Below, piece after piece: positions 40,420 through 48,986 of a stretch of 64,000 nt of DNA. The position numbers and the translations under genes were made by a program. Position 1 is the stretch's first letter, and each line of letters starts with the position of its first letter. The DNA lies in contig CAXSDH010000001.1 in assembly GCA_964235765.1 (NCBI GenBank), forward strand, positions 1 to 64,000. The letters run 5' to 3'. Source of the stretch: JAVVHH01 sp964235765. Lineage in GTDB: Bacteria > Pseudomonadota > Alphaproteobacteria > Acetobacterales > Acetobacteraceae. The notes under the pieces are model-generated. The model worked only from the letters and a program-made list of their open reading frames with translations, did no database searches and was not told the origin of the DNA.

Positions 40420-41028
40420 TTGCCTAAACCTCTGGGCCTGACCACCTTCCACCTGGTTCGCCACGCGGCGCACGGCCTGCTGGGCCATACCCTGGCCGGC
40501 CGCACGCCTGGGGTGGCTTTGAGCGCCGAGGGCCGCGGGCAGGCGGCACGGTTGGCCGATACGTTCGCCAGCCGGCCCATCACCGCCGTGGTCTCGAGCC
40601 CGGTGCAGCGCGCGCAGGAAACCGCCGGGCCGATCGCCGGGCGGCTAGGCGTGCCCGTGCTGACCGACGACGGCCTCGATGAACTCGATTTCGGCGACTG
40701 GACGGGCCTCGCCTTCGCGGACCTGCAACCGCGGCCCGCCTGGCAGGCCTGGAACCGTGCCCGCAGCTTCGCGCCATGCCCCGGCGGCGAGGGCATGGTC
40801 GCGGCCCAGTCCCGTGCCCTGGCCAGCATCGCCCGGCTTCGCGCCGCCTACCCCGGGGAGGAACTGGTGCTGGTCAGCCATCAGGACATCATCAAGGCCG
40901 TCCTGGCCCATTTCCTCGGTTGCCCGCTCGACCTGTTTCACCGCCTGACGCTCGATCCGGCATCCCGCAGCGTGCTGGCGGTGTTCGAGGACGATGCGCG
41001 GGTGGATGGGGTGAACCTGGCGGGCTGA
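40420..41028 (+). CDS. Histidine phosphatase superfamily protein
   Basis: A 202-residue phosphoglycerate-mutase-like phosphatase. The catalytic motif is TTFHLVRHAAHG (RHG-type, with Ala after His), then SSPVQRAQETAGPIA, the acid Glu in LDELDFGDWTGL and the second His in VLVSHQDIIKAVL. TTG 40420 is the likely start; no ATG is available nearby. It lies last in the gluconate/pentose-phosphate run and may dephosphorylate a sugar phosphate, though members also act on proteins and nucleotides. Confidence 0.88.
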   Translation: MPKPLGLTTFHLVRHAAHGLLGHTLAGRTPGVALSAEGRGQAARLADTFASRPITAVVSSPVQRAQETAGPIAGRLGVPVLTDDGLDELDFGDWTGLAFADLQPRPAWQAWNRARSFAPCPGGEGMVAAQSRALASIARLRAAYPGEELVLVSHQDIIKAVLAHFLGCPLDLFHRLTLDPASRSVLAVFEDDARVDGVNLAG

Positions 41029-41030
41029 GG

Positions 41031-41498
41031 CTACGTCAGGTCGCGCCGCATCAGCGTCACGGCGGGCTTGTCCCCACGCTCGACGGTTTCGGTCGCGTGC
41101 CATCCCAGCTTGGCATAGAGGCCTGCCGAGGTGCCGGTGTAGAGCCAAAGCGTGGCGAAGCCGGCCGAGCCGGCCGCATCCACCACGGCGGCGACAAGCG
41201 CCCGGGCGACGCCCTGGCCCCGGGCCTGCGGCACGACGTAGACGCCCGCGAGCCAGGGGGAAAGCTGGGGCCGTTCATCGAGGTCCTCGGCCGTGAGGCT
41301 CGCGGTGCCGACCGGCTTGCCATCCCGGAGCATCACCAACGTCCGGAACGGCGGCGCCAAGCCCACGAGGATGTCGCGAGCCCCCTCCAGGGTATAGCCG
41401 TCCCAATGTAGGAACTCCTCCCAAAGCCAGCCGGCCACCACGGGAACCAGGTCGGGCCGCTCGCTCAACCTCAGGATCAAAGGGGAGTCAGCCGGCAT
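41031..41498 (-). CDS. GNAT-family N-acetyltransferase
   Basis: A 155-residue acetyltransferase. The acetyl-CoA loop VYVVPQARGQGVARALV is the diagnostic motif A, preceded by a long beta strand DGKPVGTASLTAEDL and followed by LYAKLGWHATETV. It is the last gene of the glycan-type run and overlaps the end of the preceding gene by 22 bases, so an internal start is conceivable. Its acceptor is unknown; it could acetylate an amino sugar exposed by the PIG-L deacetylase. Confidence 0.85.
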   Translation of the reverse strand: MPADSPLILRLSERPDLVPVVAGWLWEEFLHWDGYTLEGARDILVGLAPPFRTLVMLRDGKPVGTASLTAEDLDERPQLSPWLAGVYVVPQARGQGVARALVAAVVDAAGSAGFATLWLYTGTSAGLYAKLGWHATETVERGDKPAVTLMRRDLT

Positions 41499-42433
41499 GC
41501 CATGTTCATCCTGTCCACGCCCCCCCAGGCGTATTTATAGCCTTCGCGGCCACGCAGGAAGTGCGCTTCCGTGCGGCCTTCGCGCACCGCCTCGTCCAGC
41601 ATCGCGCCCAGCAGGATGGTGCCGGGGCTGACGAAGGCGAGCCCCTCGTCGAAGCCGCTGAGGTAGAACAGGATGCGGTCCCGGCCCGCCAGCAGCGCCA
41701 TGATCGCCGCCGCGACCACGCCGCCGATCCGCAGGGCTTGCAGGCGCAGGACGCCGGCCGCCAGCAGAGCCGGCGCGGCCTGCCGGTGGAAGCCCAGCAC
41801 CGCCGGGCTGGCAAGCGAGCCCTCCTCGCCCCGCGCCGTCCAGCGCGCCTGGTGCAACCGGATCAGCTCGGCCTGCAACGGCGCCAAGGTGTCCGGCGTG
41901 GCCACCTCGGTGGTCCAGCCGCCCCCGCGTTCCGCGCGGTTCCGGTTCATGCGCACCTTCCGGCGCATGCCGGCGGGGAGACCGGGCAAGGTCAGCACCG
42001 GGCAGGGGCTGCCGGCGGACCACTCCGCGTGCCAGCCCTCCGGCCAGGCGGCGGTGAACAGGGGCGAGCCCGGCGGCACCTCGATCAGGTCGCACTGGCC
42101 CACGCCATCAGCCCGGGCGTGCCCCAGCACGGCATGCAGCAGCGGCGTGGCGGGCGCGCCGAGCGGGTTGAGGTAGTCGGTGGTCCCCGCCCCGATTGGC
42201 AACAGCTTACGAATGCCGGGCTCGTCCAGCACATACATAGGCAGGACGGCCTGCAACGTCCCATGCCGTTCCAGGGTCGCCACCCGCGGCATTCCGGTGC
42301 CGAACTGCCGCCACCAGGGCAGCAGCCAGGCGGGCGACTGGAACGGCGTCGTTCCCGGCGTTCGCCGCCACAGCGCCTCCCAGGCGGGCGCCAGCGCATG
42401 CAGCCCCTCCTCGGTATCGACGACCGCGATCAC
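41477..42433 (-). CDS. CelD/BcsL-type GNAT acetyltransferase
   Basis: A 318-residue protein of the double-GNAT type found in exopolysaccharide and cellulose loci. The N-terminal half has PFQSPAWLLPWWRQFGTG and the C-terminal half has ALRIGGVVAAAIMALLAGRD, YLSGFDEGLAFVSPGTILL and DFLRGREGYKYAWG-like segment (here HFLRGREGYKYAWGG), the conserved end of the family. GTG 42433 overlaps the upstream glycosyltransferase stop (GTGA). It probably acylates or aminoacylates a glycan intermediate. Confidence 0.8.
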   Translation of the reverse strand: MIAVVDTEEGLHALAPAWEALWRRTPGTTPFQSPAWLLPWWRQFGTGMPRVATLERHGTLQAVLPMYVLDEPGIRKLLPIGAGTTDYLNPLGAPATPLLHAVLGHARADGVGQCDLIEVPPGSPLFTAAWPEGWHAEWSAGSPCPVLTLPGLPAGMRRKVRMNRNRAERGGGWTTEVATPDTLAPLQAELIRLHQARWTARGEEGSLASPAVLGFHRQAAPALLAAGVLRLQALRIGGVVAAAIMALLAGRDRILFYLSGFDEGLAFVSPGTILLGAMLDEAVREGRTEAHFLRGREGYKYAWGGVDRMNMACRLTPL

Positions 42434-43494
42434 GCGGCGACCGTCACCCGCTGCTCCGCCAATTGGTGGTAGCGCTTGATGTATGCGTCGGTCATGCGCT
42501 CGAGCGAGAACCGCTGGCGGGCCACGGCGCGGCAGACCTGCGGGTCCAGCTCGCCGACCCGGCCGATGGCCGCCGCCATGCCGGCTGCGTCGTCCACCAG
42601 GAAGCCGGTACGGCCGTCCTCCACCACTTCGGGCAGGGCTCCGTTGCGGAAGGCGATCACCGGCGTGCCGCAACTGGCGGCTTCCATGGCAACGAGGGAG
42701 CTGGTCTCGTGCACCAGGCTAGGCACCAGCAGGCACCGCGCCCCGGCCAGCAGGCGGCGCTTCTGGATGAACCCGAGCGGCCCCAAATAGCGGCGCATGC
42801 GGTCCAGCCGGGGCGCCACCTCTTTGGCGAAGTATTCCTGGTGCATCGGATAGGGAAAGATCTCCCCGCCGATCAGCAACGAGGTCTTGGCCGCATGCGC
42901 CGCCTCCAGCGCGAGATGCAGGCCCTTCTCCGGGCAGACCCGGGCCAGCATCAGCGCGTATCGGCATTTGCGCGGATGCACCGCGCCCAGCTTGGAAACC
43001 GGCACGCCGTTGGGGATCGGCGGCAGCATGCGGGGGTTCGGCCACGTGTTGCTGACCTGGTGGTCGGAGACGCAATTCAACCAGGTGTTCTCCCGCCGCA
43101 GCTCCATCGCCCGCGCCGGATACCAGTATGGCGGCAGGTGCATGGTGGCCAGCACCGGCGGACCCGGCGGCGGCAAGTAGTGGTAGAAGTCCAGCCCGTG
43201 CATATGAATCACGTCCACGGCGCGCTTGTTCAGCACCCGGATCATGGCCCGGCGGACCACCCTGCGCTGCGCCGCCGCGATTTCCTCCGTGATCGGCTCG
43301 CCTGGCGTGGGGCCGGCGTAGGACGCCAACTCGCCCGCCGCCATCGAACCCTCGGTGGCCAGAACGATCGAGCGATGCCCCGCCGCCACCAGCGCCCGGT
43401 CGAGCGCGGTCAAGATTTGCTCGGACCCGCCGACCGCGTCCGGCCCCACGGGCGCCAGCGGGTAGGAGACGTTCAACACGGTCAGGCGGCGCAT
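42430..43494 (-). CDS. GT4-type glycosyltransferase
   Basis: A 354-residue GT-B enzyme. The N-terminal acceptor domain has YPLAPVGPDAVGGSEQIL, the glycine-rich loop of GT4 proteins; the nucleotide-sugar domain has YALMLARVCPEKGLHLALEA and the EX7E motif in VHETSSLVAMEAASCGTPV. Start ATG 43494 overlaps the end of the PIG-L gene by 13 bases; ATG 43506 is an alternative. In a locus with PIG-L, the pair recalls pseudo-disaccharide pathways in which a GT4 adds N-acetylglucosamine and PIG-L removes the acetyl group. Confidence 0.88.
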   Translation of the reverse strand: MRRLTVLNVSYPLAPVGPDAVGGSEQILTALDRALVAAGHRSIVLATEGSMAAGELASYAGPTPGEPITEEIAAAQRRVVRRAMIRVLNKRAVDVIHMHGLDFYHYLPPPGPPVLATMHLPPYWYPARAMELRRENTWLNCVSDHQVSNTWPNPRMLPPIPNGVPVSKLGAVHPRKCRYALMLARVCPEKGLHLALEAAHAAKTSLLIGGEIFPYPMHQEYFAKEVAPRLDRMRRYLGPLGFIQKRRLLAGARCLLVPSLVHETSSLVAMEAASCGTPVIAFRNGALPEVVEDGRTGFLVDDAAGMAAAIGRVGELDPQVCRAVARQRFSLERMTDAYIKRYHQLAEQRVTVAA

Positions 43495-44348
43495 CGCGCG
43501 TCCCATGCCGCTGCGGCCAGGTTTCGCCATCGGTGGCCCGTCATGCTCCAACCCCAATGCTCGTAGTTCAGCAGTCCCGGATGCGGCGGCGCGGTGAAGT
43601 CGTACCGGGGAGCGGTGCGGAACCGCTCCCGTTCCGCGCCGAAATGGGCGAGGATGGCGGCCTGGGTATGGAAGCACGCCAGCATCGCGCGCTTCCGGGC
43701 GGCGTCCGCCGGCGGCAAGGTGATCTCGGTCTCCCTGATCCCGGTCTCCCTGATCCCGGTCTCGCTGATCCCGGTCTCGCTGCCCCCTTGGAGGAAGCGG
43801 CCGGTCAGCAACTCGCCCCCGGGTCCCGCGTGGTAGCCCGCGAATTCGGCCACCTCGCGCCCCTGCGCGGCCATGTGCACCGCCAGCGCGGTCGCATCAT
43901 GGTCGGGGTGGCCGCCCTCATAGGCATGGGTCAGCACGGCCTCGACGTGGTGCTGGTCGAATAAACCGGCCAGCCGCCGGGCGATCCCCGGCATATCGTG
44001 GCTCGCGTCCTGGTCCGGCACTCCCAGCGCGGCCCGTTGCAGCGTCGTCCCCGACAGCGCCAGCGCCGCATCCAGCTCGGCTTGCCGCGCCGCGCCATAG
44101 GCCCGCGGCGTCGCGAACCCGGCCATTGCCGCATCGTCCAGCTCGCGGGGCGCACCGTCGGTCACATGAACCAGCAGCAGCCCGGGCAAGAGGTGCATGC
44201 TGCCTCCGGCCCCAATCGTCTCGTCGTCGGGGTGCGCCACCACCAGCGCGACCCGCCGGGTCGGCCGCCGTCCGAGCAAGGCGGCCAGCACCAACCTAGC
44301 CCGCACCGGCGTGCATCGGCGCCAGCGCATCCGTCCGGCCCGGCGCAT
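43482..44348 (-). CDS. PIG-L family zinc N-deacetylase with internal 5-residue repeats
   Basis: A LmbE/PIG-L deacetylase. Zinc ligands are in VVAHPDDETIGAGG and GGHPDHDATALAVH, with LTHAYEGGHPDHD the second signature. The protein is 288 residues from ATG 44348, but that start overlaps the upstream gene by 53 bases; GTG 44306 would reduce the overlap to 11. Between residues about 190 and 209 four tandem copies of a [S/R]-E-T-[G/E]-I unit interrupt the domain, coded by a 15-bp repeat. It would deacetylate an N-acetyl sugar conjugate. Confidence 0.85.
   Translation of the reverse strand: MRRAGRMRWRRCTPVRARLVLAALLGRRPTRRVALVVAHPDDETIGAGGSMHLLPGLLLVHVTDGAPRELDDAAMAGFATPRAYGAARQAELDAALALSGTTLQRAALGVPDQDASHDMPGIARRLAGLFDQHHVEAVLTHAYEGGHPDHDATALAVHMAAQGREVAEFAGYHAGPGGELLTGRFLQGGSETGISETGIRETGIRETEITLPPADAARKRAMLACFHTQAAILAHFGAERERFRTAPRYDFTAPPHPGLLNYEHWGWSMTGHRWRNLAAAAWDARCAA
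43721..43780. repeat. Four 15-bp tandem repeats inside the PIG-L gene
   Basis: On the plus strand the units are TGATCTCGGTCTCCC, TGATCCCGGTCTCCC and two copies of TGATCCCGGTCTCGC. Copy number changes would add or remove five residues without a frameshift, so length variation between strains is expected. Confidence 0.95.
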
Positions 44349-45225
44349 AACGGCGGATCATCTCGGCGCAGAACTCGGCGAACCGCTCGGGATGCTTGGG
44401 CACGGCGGTGTAGTGCTCCCACAGCCCCTCATGCTCCGGCGTGAAGCAGAAGGTCGCGGTCACGCGGAAGTCCTCCAGCGCCCGCATCTGCCGGTCGAAC
44501 CAGCGCTCGGCATCCGGGCGAAACCAGTCCGCCCAGGAAAGCCCGGTGCGCAAGTAGGTGACGCCCATGTCCTTCATGTGCCGGACGGCGTCATCCAGGC
44601 GGTGGTCCTCGAAGTGGAACCATTGGCAGAGCCCGATCTCGGGCGTGAACTCGCGGAAGATGCGCGCGGCCCGCTTGGGGCGGCCGTTCTCGTCCAGCAG
44701 GCCCATGTGGAAATGACGGTAGTAGCTGCTGCCCTCGGCCTCCCGGTGCCGGGTCGTGGCGGGCCAGGCGGCAGGCAGGTCGTAGAGGCTGTACCAATGG
44801 ATGCGTGGCGCCAGGCCGTGCAGCAGCTCGGCGGTGCGGCGCAGGCCCCATTCCTGCACCTCCTCGGCGCCGAAGGTGGAGATGCCGACCTCCGAAACCC
44901 AGAGCGGCAGGCGGGTCACGGCGCGGATGCTGTCCAGCTTGGCCGGCCAGTCCTCGAGCATCCAGTGGTTCCAATCGAGCGGGAAGCCGTGCACTGCCAC
45001 GGCATCGAGGTCGGCCAGGGCGTCGTGCCCATCCAGCACGCGGATGAAATCGGGGTCGATCGGGCTGATGCCGCCCAGCACGCGCGGCAGCCCGGGCGCC
45101 TCGGCCGCGATCGCCTGGCCGGCGAGCTTGGTCATCCGGGCAAACACCGCCCAGTCCGGGTCGTTCTCGAAGTCCCAGTGCGACTTGTTGTTCGGCTCGT
45201 TCCAGATCATCGCGGCTTCGATCAT
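44296..45225 (-). CDS. Clan GH-A (beta/alpha)8 glycoside hydrolase-like protein
   Basis: A 309-residue barrel protein. AAMIWNEPNNKSHWDFENDP carries the acid/base Glu of clan GH-A (the NEP motif, as in GH39 and GH5) and LPLWVSEVGISTFGAEEVQE the expected nucleophile Glu on strand 7. No signal peptide, so it is cytoplasmic. The N-terminus is truncated relative to secreted members, since the NEP motif lies only about ten residues in; strands 1-3 seem relocated or lost, and NEP and nucleophile are followed by a further barrel-like half (YLRTGLSWADWFRPD). ATG 45225 overlaps the methyltransferase stop (ATGA). Its role inside a biosynthetic locus may be glycan trimming. Confidence 0.7.
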   Translation of the reverse strand: MIEAAMIWNEPNNKSHWDFENDPDWAVFARMTKLAGQAIAAEAPGLPRVLGGISPIDPDFIRVLDGHDALADLDAVAVHGFPLDWNHWMLEDWPAKLDSIRAVTRLPLWVSEVGISTFGAEEVQEWGLRRTAELLHGLAPRIHWYSLYDLPAAWPATTRHREAEGSSYYRHFHMGLLDENGRPKRAARIFREFTPEIGLCQWFHFEDHRLDDAVRHMKDMGVTYLRTGLSWADWFRPDAERWFDRQMRALEDFRVTATFCFTPEHEGLWEHYTAVPKHPERFAEFCAEMIRRYAPGRTDALAPMHAGAG

Positions 45226-45992
45226 GTCCGGGCCCCTTTGCTGGGATAGACCGCGCCGTACCGCGCGTCGGGCAGCTCTGCGCGGCGGCAGATAAAGATT
45301 TCCTCTTCCGGGTTCGCCTCGATGGTGAAGCCGGCCGCCCGCAGCATAGCCGCCGAGCAAGCCCGGTTCGGCGCCCACCAATTCGTGTTGTCATGCGAGT
45401 AGCTCTGCTCGATGAAGTGCAGCTTGGGATAGCCGGGGTCGTCGAACACGGCGGTTTCCCAGAACTCGTAGTCGGGCGCCACCGGCGGCATCGCATCGGA
45501 GCCGCGCTGCATCGACTGGAACACCAGCAGGTCGCCAGCCACGTGCTCATGGATCAGGTCGAGTGCCAGGAGCGGGTGGCGCAGATGGTAGAGCACGCCG
45601 ATGAAGAACACGATGTCGAAGCGCTGGCCGAGCGCGCCCACGTCGTAGACGCTCATCTGGCGGAACTCGATGTCGAGCCCTTCGACCTCGGCGGCGAAGC
45701 GGGCCTGGGCCAGATAGTCCTCGTCGAAATCCACGCCCAGCACCCGGGCAGCGCCGCGCCGCTTCATTTCCATGGAGTAGAAGCCGGCGTTGCAGCCGAT
45801 GTCGAGCACCGTCTTGCCGGTGAGGTCGGCGGGAAGGCAGTCCTGGAAGCGCTGCCACTTCACCTGCGGGTAGTCGCCCAGGAAGTGCTCGGGCGCGGTG
45901 CGGACCCCATTCAGGTCCAGGTTGTGGAACCAGGGGCCCAGGGCTTCCGCCTGCGCCCGGATGCGGTCCGGCGTCCAATCCTCGGATTTCAA
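45222..45992 (-). CDS. SAM-dependent methyltransferase
   Basis: A 256-residue class I methyltransferase resembling the CmoB-like group. SAM motif I is KTVLDIGCNAGFYSMEMKRRG, motif II is VLGVDFDEDYLAQA, and FDIVFFIGVLYHLRHPLLAL is the post-II strand. The start is TTG 45992, overlapping the nucleotidyltransferase stop (TTGA), with AAGGA about nine bases upstream. The C-terminal SYSHDNTNWWAPNRACSAAM segment is distinctive. It probably O- or N-methylates a sugar or lipid-linked intermediate of this locus. Confidence 0.85.
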   Translation of the reverse strand: MKSEDWTPDRIRAQAEALGPWFHNLDLNGVRTAPEHFLGDYPQVKWQRFQDCLPADLTGKTVLDIGCNAGFYSMEMKRRGAARVLGVDFDEDYLAQARFAAEVEGLDIEFRQMSVYDVGALGQRFDIVFFIGVLYHLRHPLLALDLIHEHVAGDLLVFQSMQRGSDAMPPVAPDYEFWETAVFDDPGYPKLHFIEQSYSHDNTNWWAPNRACSAAMLRAAGFTIEANPEEEIFICRRAELPDARYGAVYPSKGART

Positions 45993-46786
45993 GCCTCGTT
46001 CCTTTCCAGCCGCGCGCCGCCGGCGCGCTTGTCCGCCAGGGGCGCCGCGGCAGGCGCGGCCGCTTGCCCGCCCAACAGCCGCATCGCCTCGCGGTATCCG
46101 TTCAGGGTGCCGACATCCACGTAGCTCTCGCCGCCGCGCACCCCCCAGGCCACGCCGCCCCGGGCCAGCCAGGCGTTGATCAGCGTGCCGAAGAACTCGT
46201 CGGTGCGCTCGCGCTCCAGCCAGAGCCGGTGCAGCGCGTGCAGGGTGGCGCCGGGCATTTTGAAGGCGCCCCAAATCCAGTTGGAGCGCGCGGCTGCGGA
46301 CTTCACCTGGATCTCCCGCACCCGCCCGTCCCCGTCGGTGTCGACGGCGTCGAACAGCTCCGGCCGCTGCACCGGGAACAGCAGGAACGACAGCCGGTCG
46401 TTTGCCAGGCCGCACAGCGCGTCGGCGGGGAACCAGATGGTGTCGGGCAGGCCGATGATGACCGGCTCGTCGATGGGGATGACCGGCAGCGCGCGGAAGA
46501 TGGCGTCGCAGAGGCCCACCGCCCCGGCCTGGCACACGTAGGCGATGTCCACATCGCCGACCGCGCCGCCGTAATATTGCATGATGTCGCTCTTCCAGGG
46601 CGAGATCACGAAGCATATCTTGCGCGCGCCGGCGCGGACCATGCGCTCGATCAGGTATTCGCTGACGGCGCGCGGCCGCTCGACCCCGCTCTCGTCGAGG
46701 CGGGAGCCGACCGGCAGCAACTCCTTGCTGAAGGCGAGCGGCTGGATGCGGGTGCCGTTGCCGGCGGCCGGGATGATGCCCCACAT
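45989..46786 (-). CDS. Sugar-1-phosphate nucleotidyltransferase
   Basis: A 265-residue NTP transferase that would activate a sugar as NDP-sugar. The signature is GIIPAAGNGTRIQPLAFSK, with ELLPVGSRLD following, as in RmlA-like enzymes. GLPDTIWFPAD supplies the metal-binding Asp and SNWIWGAFKMPG the later strand. No left-handed helix domain is present. It begins one base after the CgeB-like gene and overlaps the methyltransferase start by four bases, so its product presumably feeds the glycosyltransferases of the locus. Confidence 0.88.
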   Translation of the reverse strand: MWGIIPAAGNGTRIQPLAFSKELLPVGSRLDESGVERPRAVSEYLIERMVRAGARKICFVISPWKSDIMQYYGGAVGDVDIAYVCQAGAVGLCDAIFRALPVIPIDEPVIIGLPDTIWFPADALCGLANDRLSFLLFPVQRPELFDAVDTDGDGRVREIQVKSAAARSNWIWGAFKMPGATLHALHRLWLERERTDEFFGTLINAWLARGGVAWGVRGGESYVDVGTLNGYREAMRLLGGQAAAPAAAPLADKRAGGARLERNEA

Positions 46787-46787
46787 A

Positions 46788-47858
46788 TCAGACCGTCTCG
46801 CACTCGAAGGCGCTGACCATCTCGGCCGCCCGCCTGGCCGCGCTGTGTTCGCCCAGCGTGCGTTCGCGGGCGCGGCGGGCGATGGCGGCTAGCTCGGCGT
46901 CCGGCAGGGAAAGCGCTGCCATGGCGTCCCCGGTGGTGTGCGCGACGAGGATTTCGCGGCCAGGCTCGAAGAAGCTGTCGAGGCCGTCGAACCAGTCGGA
47001 CAGGATCGGAACGCCGCAGGACGCCGCCTCGAACAGCCGGCCGGAGGGGCACCAGCCCATGCGCGCCATGGCATCGCGGGTCACGTTGAGGGTCAGGCGG
47101 GAGGATGAATAGAAGGCGGGGTGCTCGGGCGGTGGCAGGTGCTGGACGAAGAAGGTGTTGGCGGTCCAGGGAAAGCCGTCCGGGTATTGCGCGCCGCCGA
47201 TGACGAAGCGCTTTGCCGGTTGGAGCCGCGCGGGCTCGACGAAAAGGCGCTCCAGCGCGGCCTGGCGGTCGGCGGCGTAGGTGCCGAGGTAGGATAGCAG
47301 GGCCCGGTATTCCGCGCGGGGCGGGGCGGGGCGGTGCAGGGCCGGATCGACCGAACCGTAGATCGGCGCGACCCGGCGCGCCCCGAGCCTGGACCGCAGC
47401 AGGTCGAGCGCGCCGCCGCCGGTGTAGCTGAGCACGAGGTCGAAGCCGGCCAGGCCGTCCCCGCCGATGTAGTCCACGGTCTCGCCGGCGGCCAGACGGG
47501 CGAGGGTGACCGGGGTGTCCAGGTCGTAGAAGCAGCGGACGGGCAGGGCGCTGCCCAGCACCAGCTCTGTGGCGGCCAAGGCGTCCGGGCAGTAGGAGGT
47601 CACCATGCCGACATCGGCGCCGGACAGCGCGCGGCGCATGCGGGGCAGGGCCGCCTGCCACTCTTCATACAACGCCAGTTCGCCCCCCTCGGGTAGCGCA
47701 TCGAGGTCGCGGGTCGCGGCGTAATAGGGCACGTCGCGTTCGAAGAAGACGACCTGGTGCCCCTGGGCCAGCAGCGCATGGATCAGGCCGCGCCACAGCG
47801 CAGCGTGGCCGTTGCCCCAGGATGAACTGACGGACAGGCCGAAGATGACGATCTTCAT
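46788..47858 (-). CDS. CgeB-like glycosyltransferase, copy 2
   Basis: A 356-residue GT-B protein of the CgeB type. It starts MKIVIFGLSVSSSWGNGHAA and has DLVLSYTGGGALDLLRSRLG, a central YLGTYAADRQAALERLFVEP, and the characteristic donor-site SGRLFEAASCGVPILSDWFD. Start ATG 47858 overlaps copy 1's stop (ATGA). Sequence order and motifs match copy 1 closely, so the two arose by tandem duplication. Members of this family in spores and exopolysaccharide loci glycosylate surface components; the acceptor here is unknown. Confidence 0.85.
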   Translation of the reverse strand: MKIVIFGLSVSSSWGNGHAALWRGLIHALLAQGHQVVFFERDVPYYAATRDLDALPEGGELALYEEWQAALPRMRRALSGADVGMVTSYCPDALAATELVLGSALPVRCFYDLDTPVTLARLAAGETVDYIGGDGLAGFDLVLSYTGGGALDLLRSRLGARRVAPIYGSVDPALHRPAPPRAEYRALLSYLGTYAADRQAALERLFVEPARLQPAKRFVIGGAQYPDGFPWTANTFFVQHLPPPEHPAFYSSSRLTLNVTRDAMARMGWCPSGRLFEAASCGVPILSDWFDGLDSFFEPGREILVAHTTGDAMAALSLPDAELAAIARRARERTLGEHSAARRAAEMVSAFECETV

Positions 47859-48946
47859 GCCGATACCGCGGGGCGCCGCACGCGGCGGAAGACGGCGGAC
47901 GCATAGGCCTCCAGCTCGGCCGCGCGATGGTCGCCGGTGTGGCTTGCCAGAACCCGGGCGCGGGCTGCGTCGGCGATGGCGCGGCGGCGCGGTTCGGGAA
48001 GGGTGCGCAGCAGGTCCAGCACCTCGGTGCCGCTGCCGGCGATCAGGATCTCTTCGCCGGGGCAAAAGAAGGTGTCCAGACCCGGCCACCAATCGCTGAT
48101 GATCGGCACGCCGCAGCACGCGGCCTCGAACAGCCGTACGCTCGGGCTGTAGCCGCTGCGGATCATGTCGGCGCGGGTGACGTTGAGCGTGAAGCGCTGA
48201 GCGGCATAGAAGCCGCGGTGCTGGCCCGGCGGCAGATGCTCGATCCGTTCGGCGTTGCCGGGCCAGGCGATCTCCGCCGGATAGAGCGGGCCGGCCACCA
48301 CGAAGCGGCCCTCGGGCCAGGCCAGGGCGGGCTCGCACAGCATCGACTCCAGCGTGGGCTGCCGGTCCGGGCTGTAAGTGCCGAGGTAGCCGAGGTCCCA
48401 GCGCGGGCTAGCCGCCGGGTCCGGCCGATAGATGTCCGGGTCGGCCGAGCAATAGAGCGCCCGGGCGCAACGCGCGCCGAGCTTGGATTCCAGGTGGTGC
48501 AACGTGGGTCCGCCGGTGAACGACAGGTATAGGTCGAAGCCGCGCAGCAGGTCGGGCGTAAGGTATTCGCAGGTCCCCGCCGCGAGCGCCGCCAGGGTCA
48601 CTGGCGTGTCGATGTCGTAGAAGGCGGAGGCGCCCGCGGCCAGGCGCTGCACCAGCGCGCCGACCGCGATCCCGTCCGGCACGTAGGATCCGACGAGCAC
48701 GAGGTCCGCTGCCGCGATGGCGGCGCTCCAGCGCTGGTTCAGCTCCTCGAGGCTCGCGTAGAGCCGCGTGTCGCCGTAGGGCGGCCGGGGCAGGTCGCGG
48801 TTCTCCGCATACCAGGGTTTGTCGCGTTCCAGGAACAGCACTTGGTGGCCGCGGCGCACCAGCCCGCGCACCAGGCCCCGGAAGGTCGTGGCGTGGCCGT
48901 TGCCCCAGGACGAGGTGATCGTCAGGCCAAGGATGACGATGCGCAA
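47855..48946 (-). CDS. CgeB-like glycosyltransferase, copy 1
   Basis: A 363-residue paralogue of the next gene, first of the overlapped run. It begins MRIVILGLTITSSWGNGHAT, the same N-terminal GxGH acceptor loop, and has DLYLSFTGGPTLHHLESKLG, YLGTYSPDRQPTLESMLCEP and SVRLFEAACCGVPIISDWWP. Both copies keep LNVTRADM/LNVTRDAM before the donor site. Tandem retention of two similar but clearly diverged copies suggests two sequential transfers of related sugars. The heptosyltransferase-like gene lies 40 bases upstream. Confidence 0.85.
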   Translation of the reverse strand: MRIVILGLTITSSWGNGHATTFRGLVRGLVRRGHQVLFLERDKPWYAENRDLPRPPYGDTRLYASLEELNQRWSAAIAAADLVLVGSYVPDGIAVGALVQRLAAGASAFYDIDTPVTLAALAAGTCEYLTPDLLRGFDLYLSFTGGPTLHHLESKLGARCARALYCSADPDIYRPDPAASPRWDLGYLGTYSPDRQPTLESMLCEPALAWPEGRFVVAGPLYPAEIAWPGNAERIEHLPPGQHRGFYAAQRFTLNVTRADMIRSGYSPSVRLFEAACCGVPIISDWWPGLDTFFCPGEEILIAGSGTEVLDLLRTLPEPRRRAIADAARARVLASHTGDHRAAELEAYASAVFRRVRRPAVSA

Positions 48947-48986
48947 CGGCGGCGGGCTCCCATGTCGGCCTACAAACCCGCGGCGG

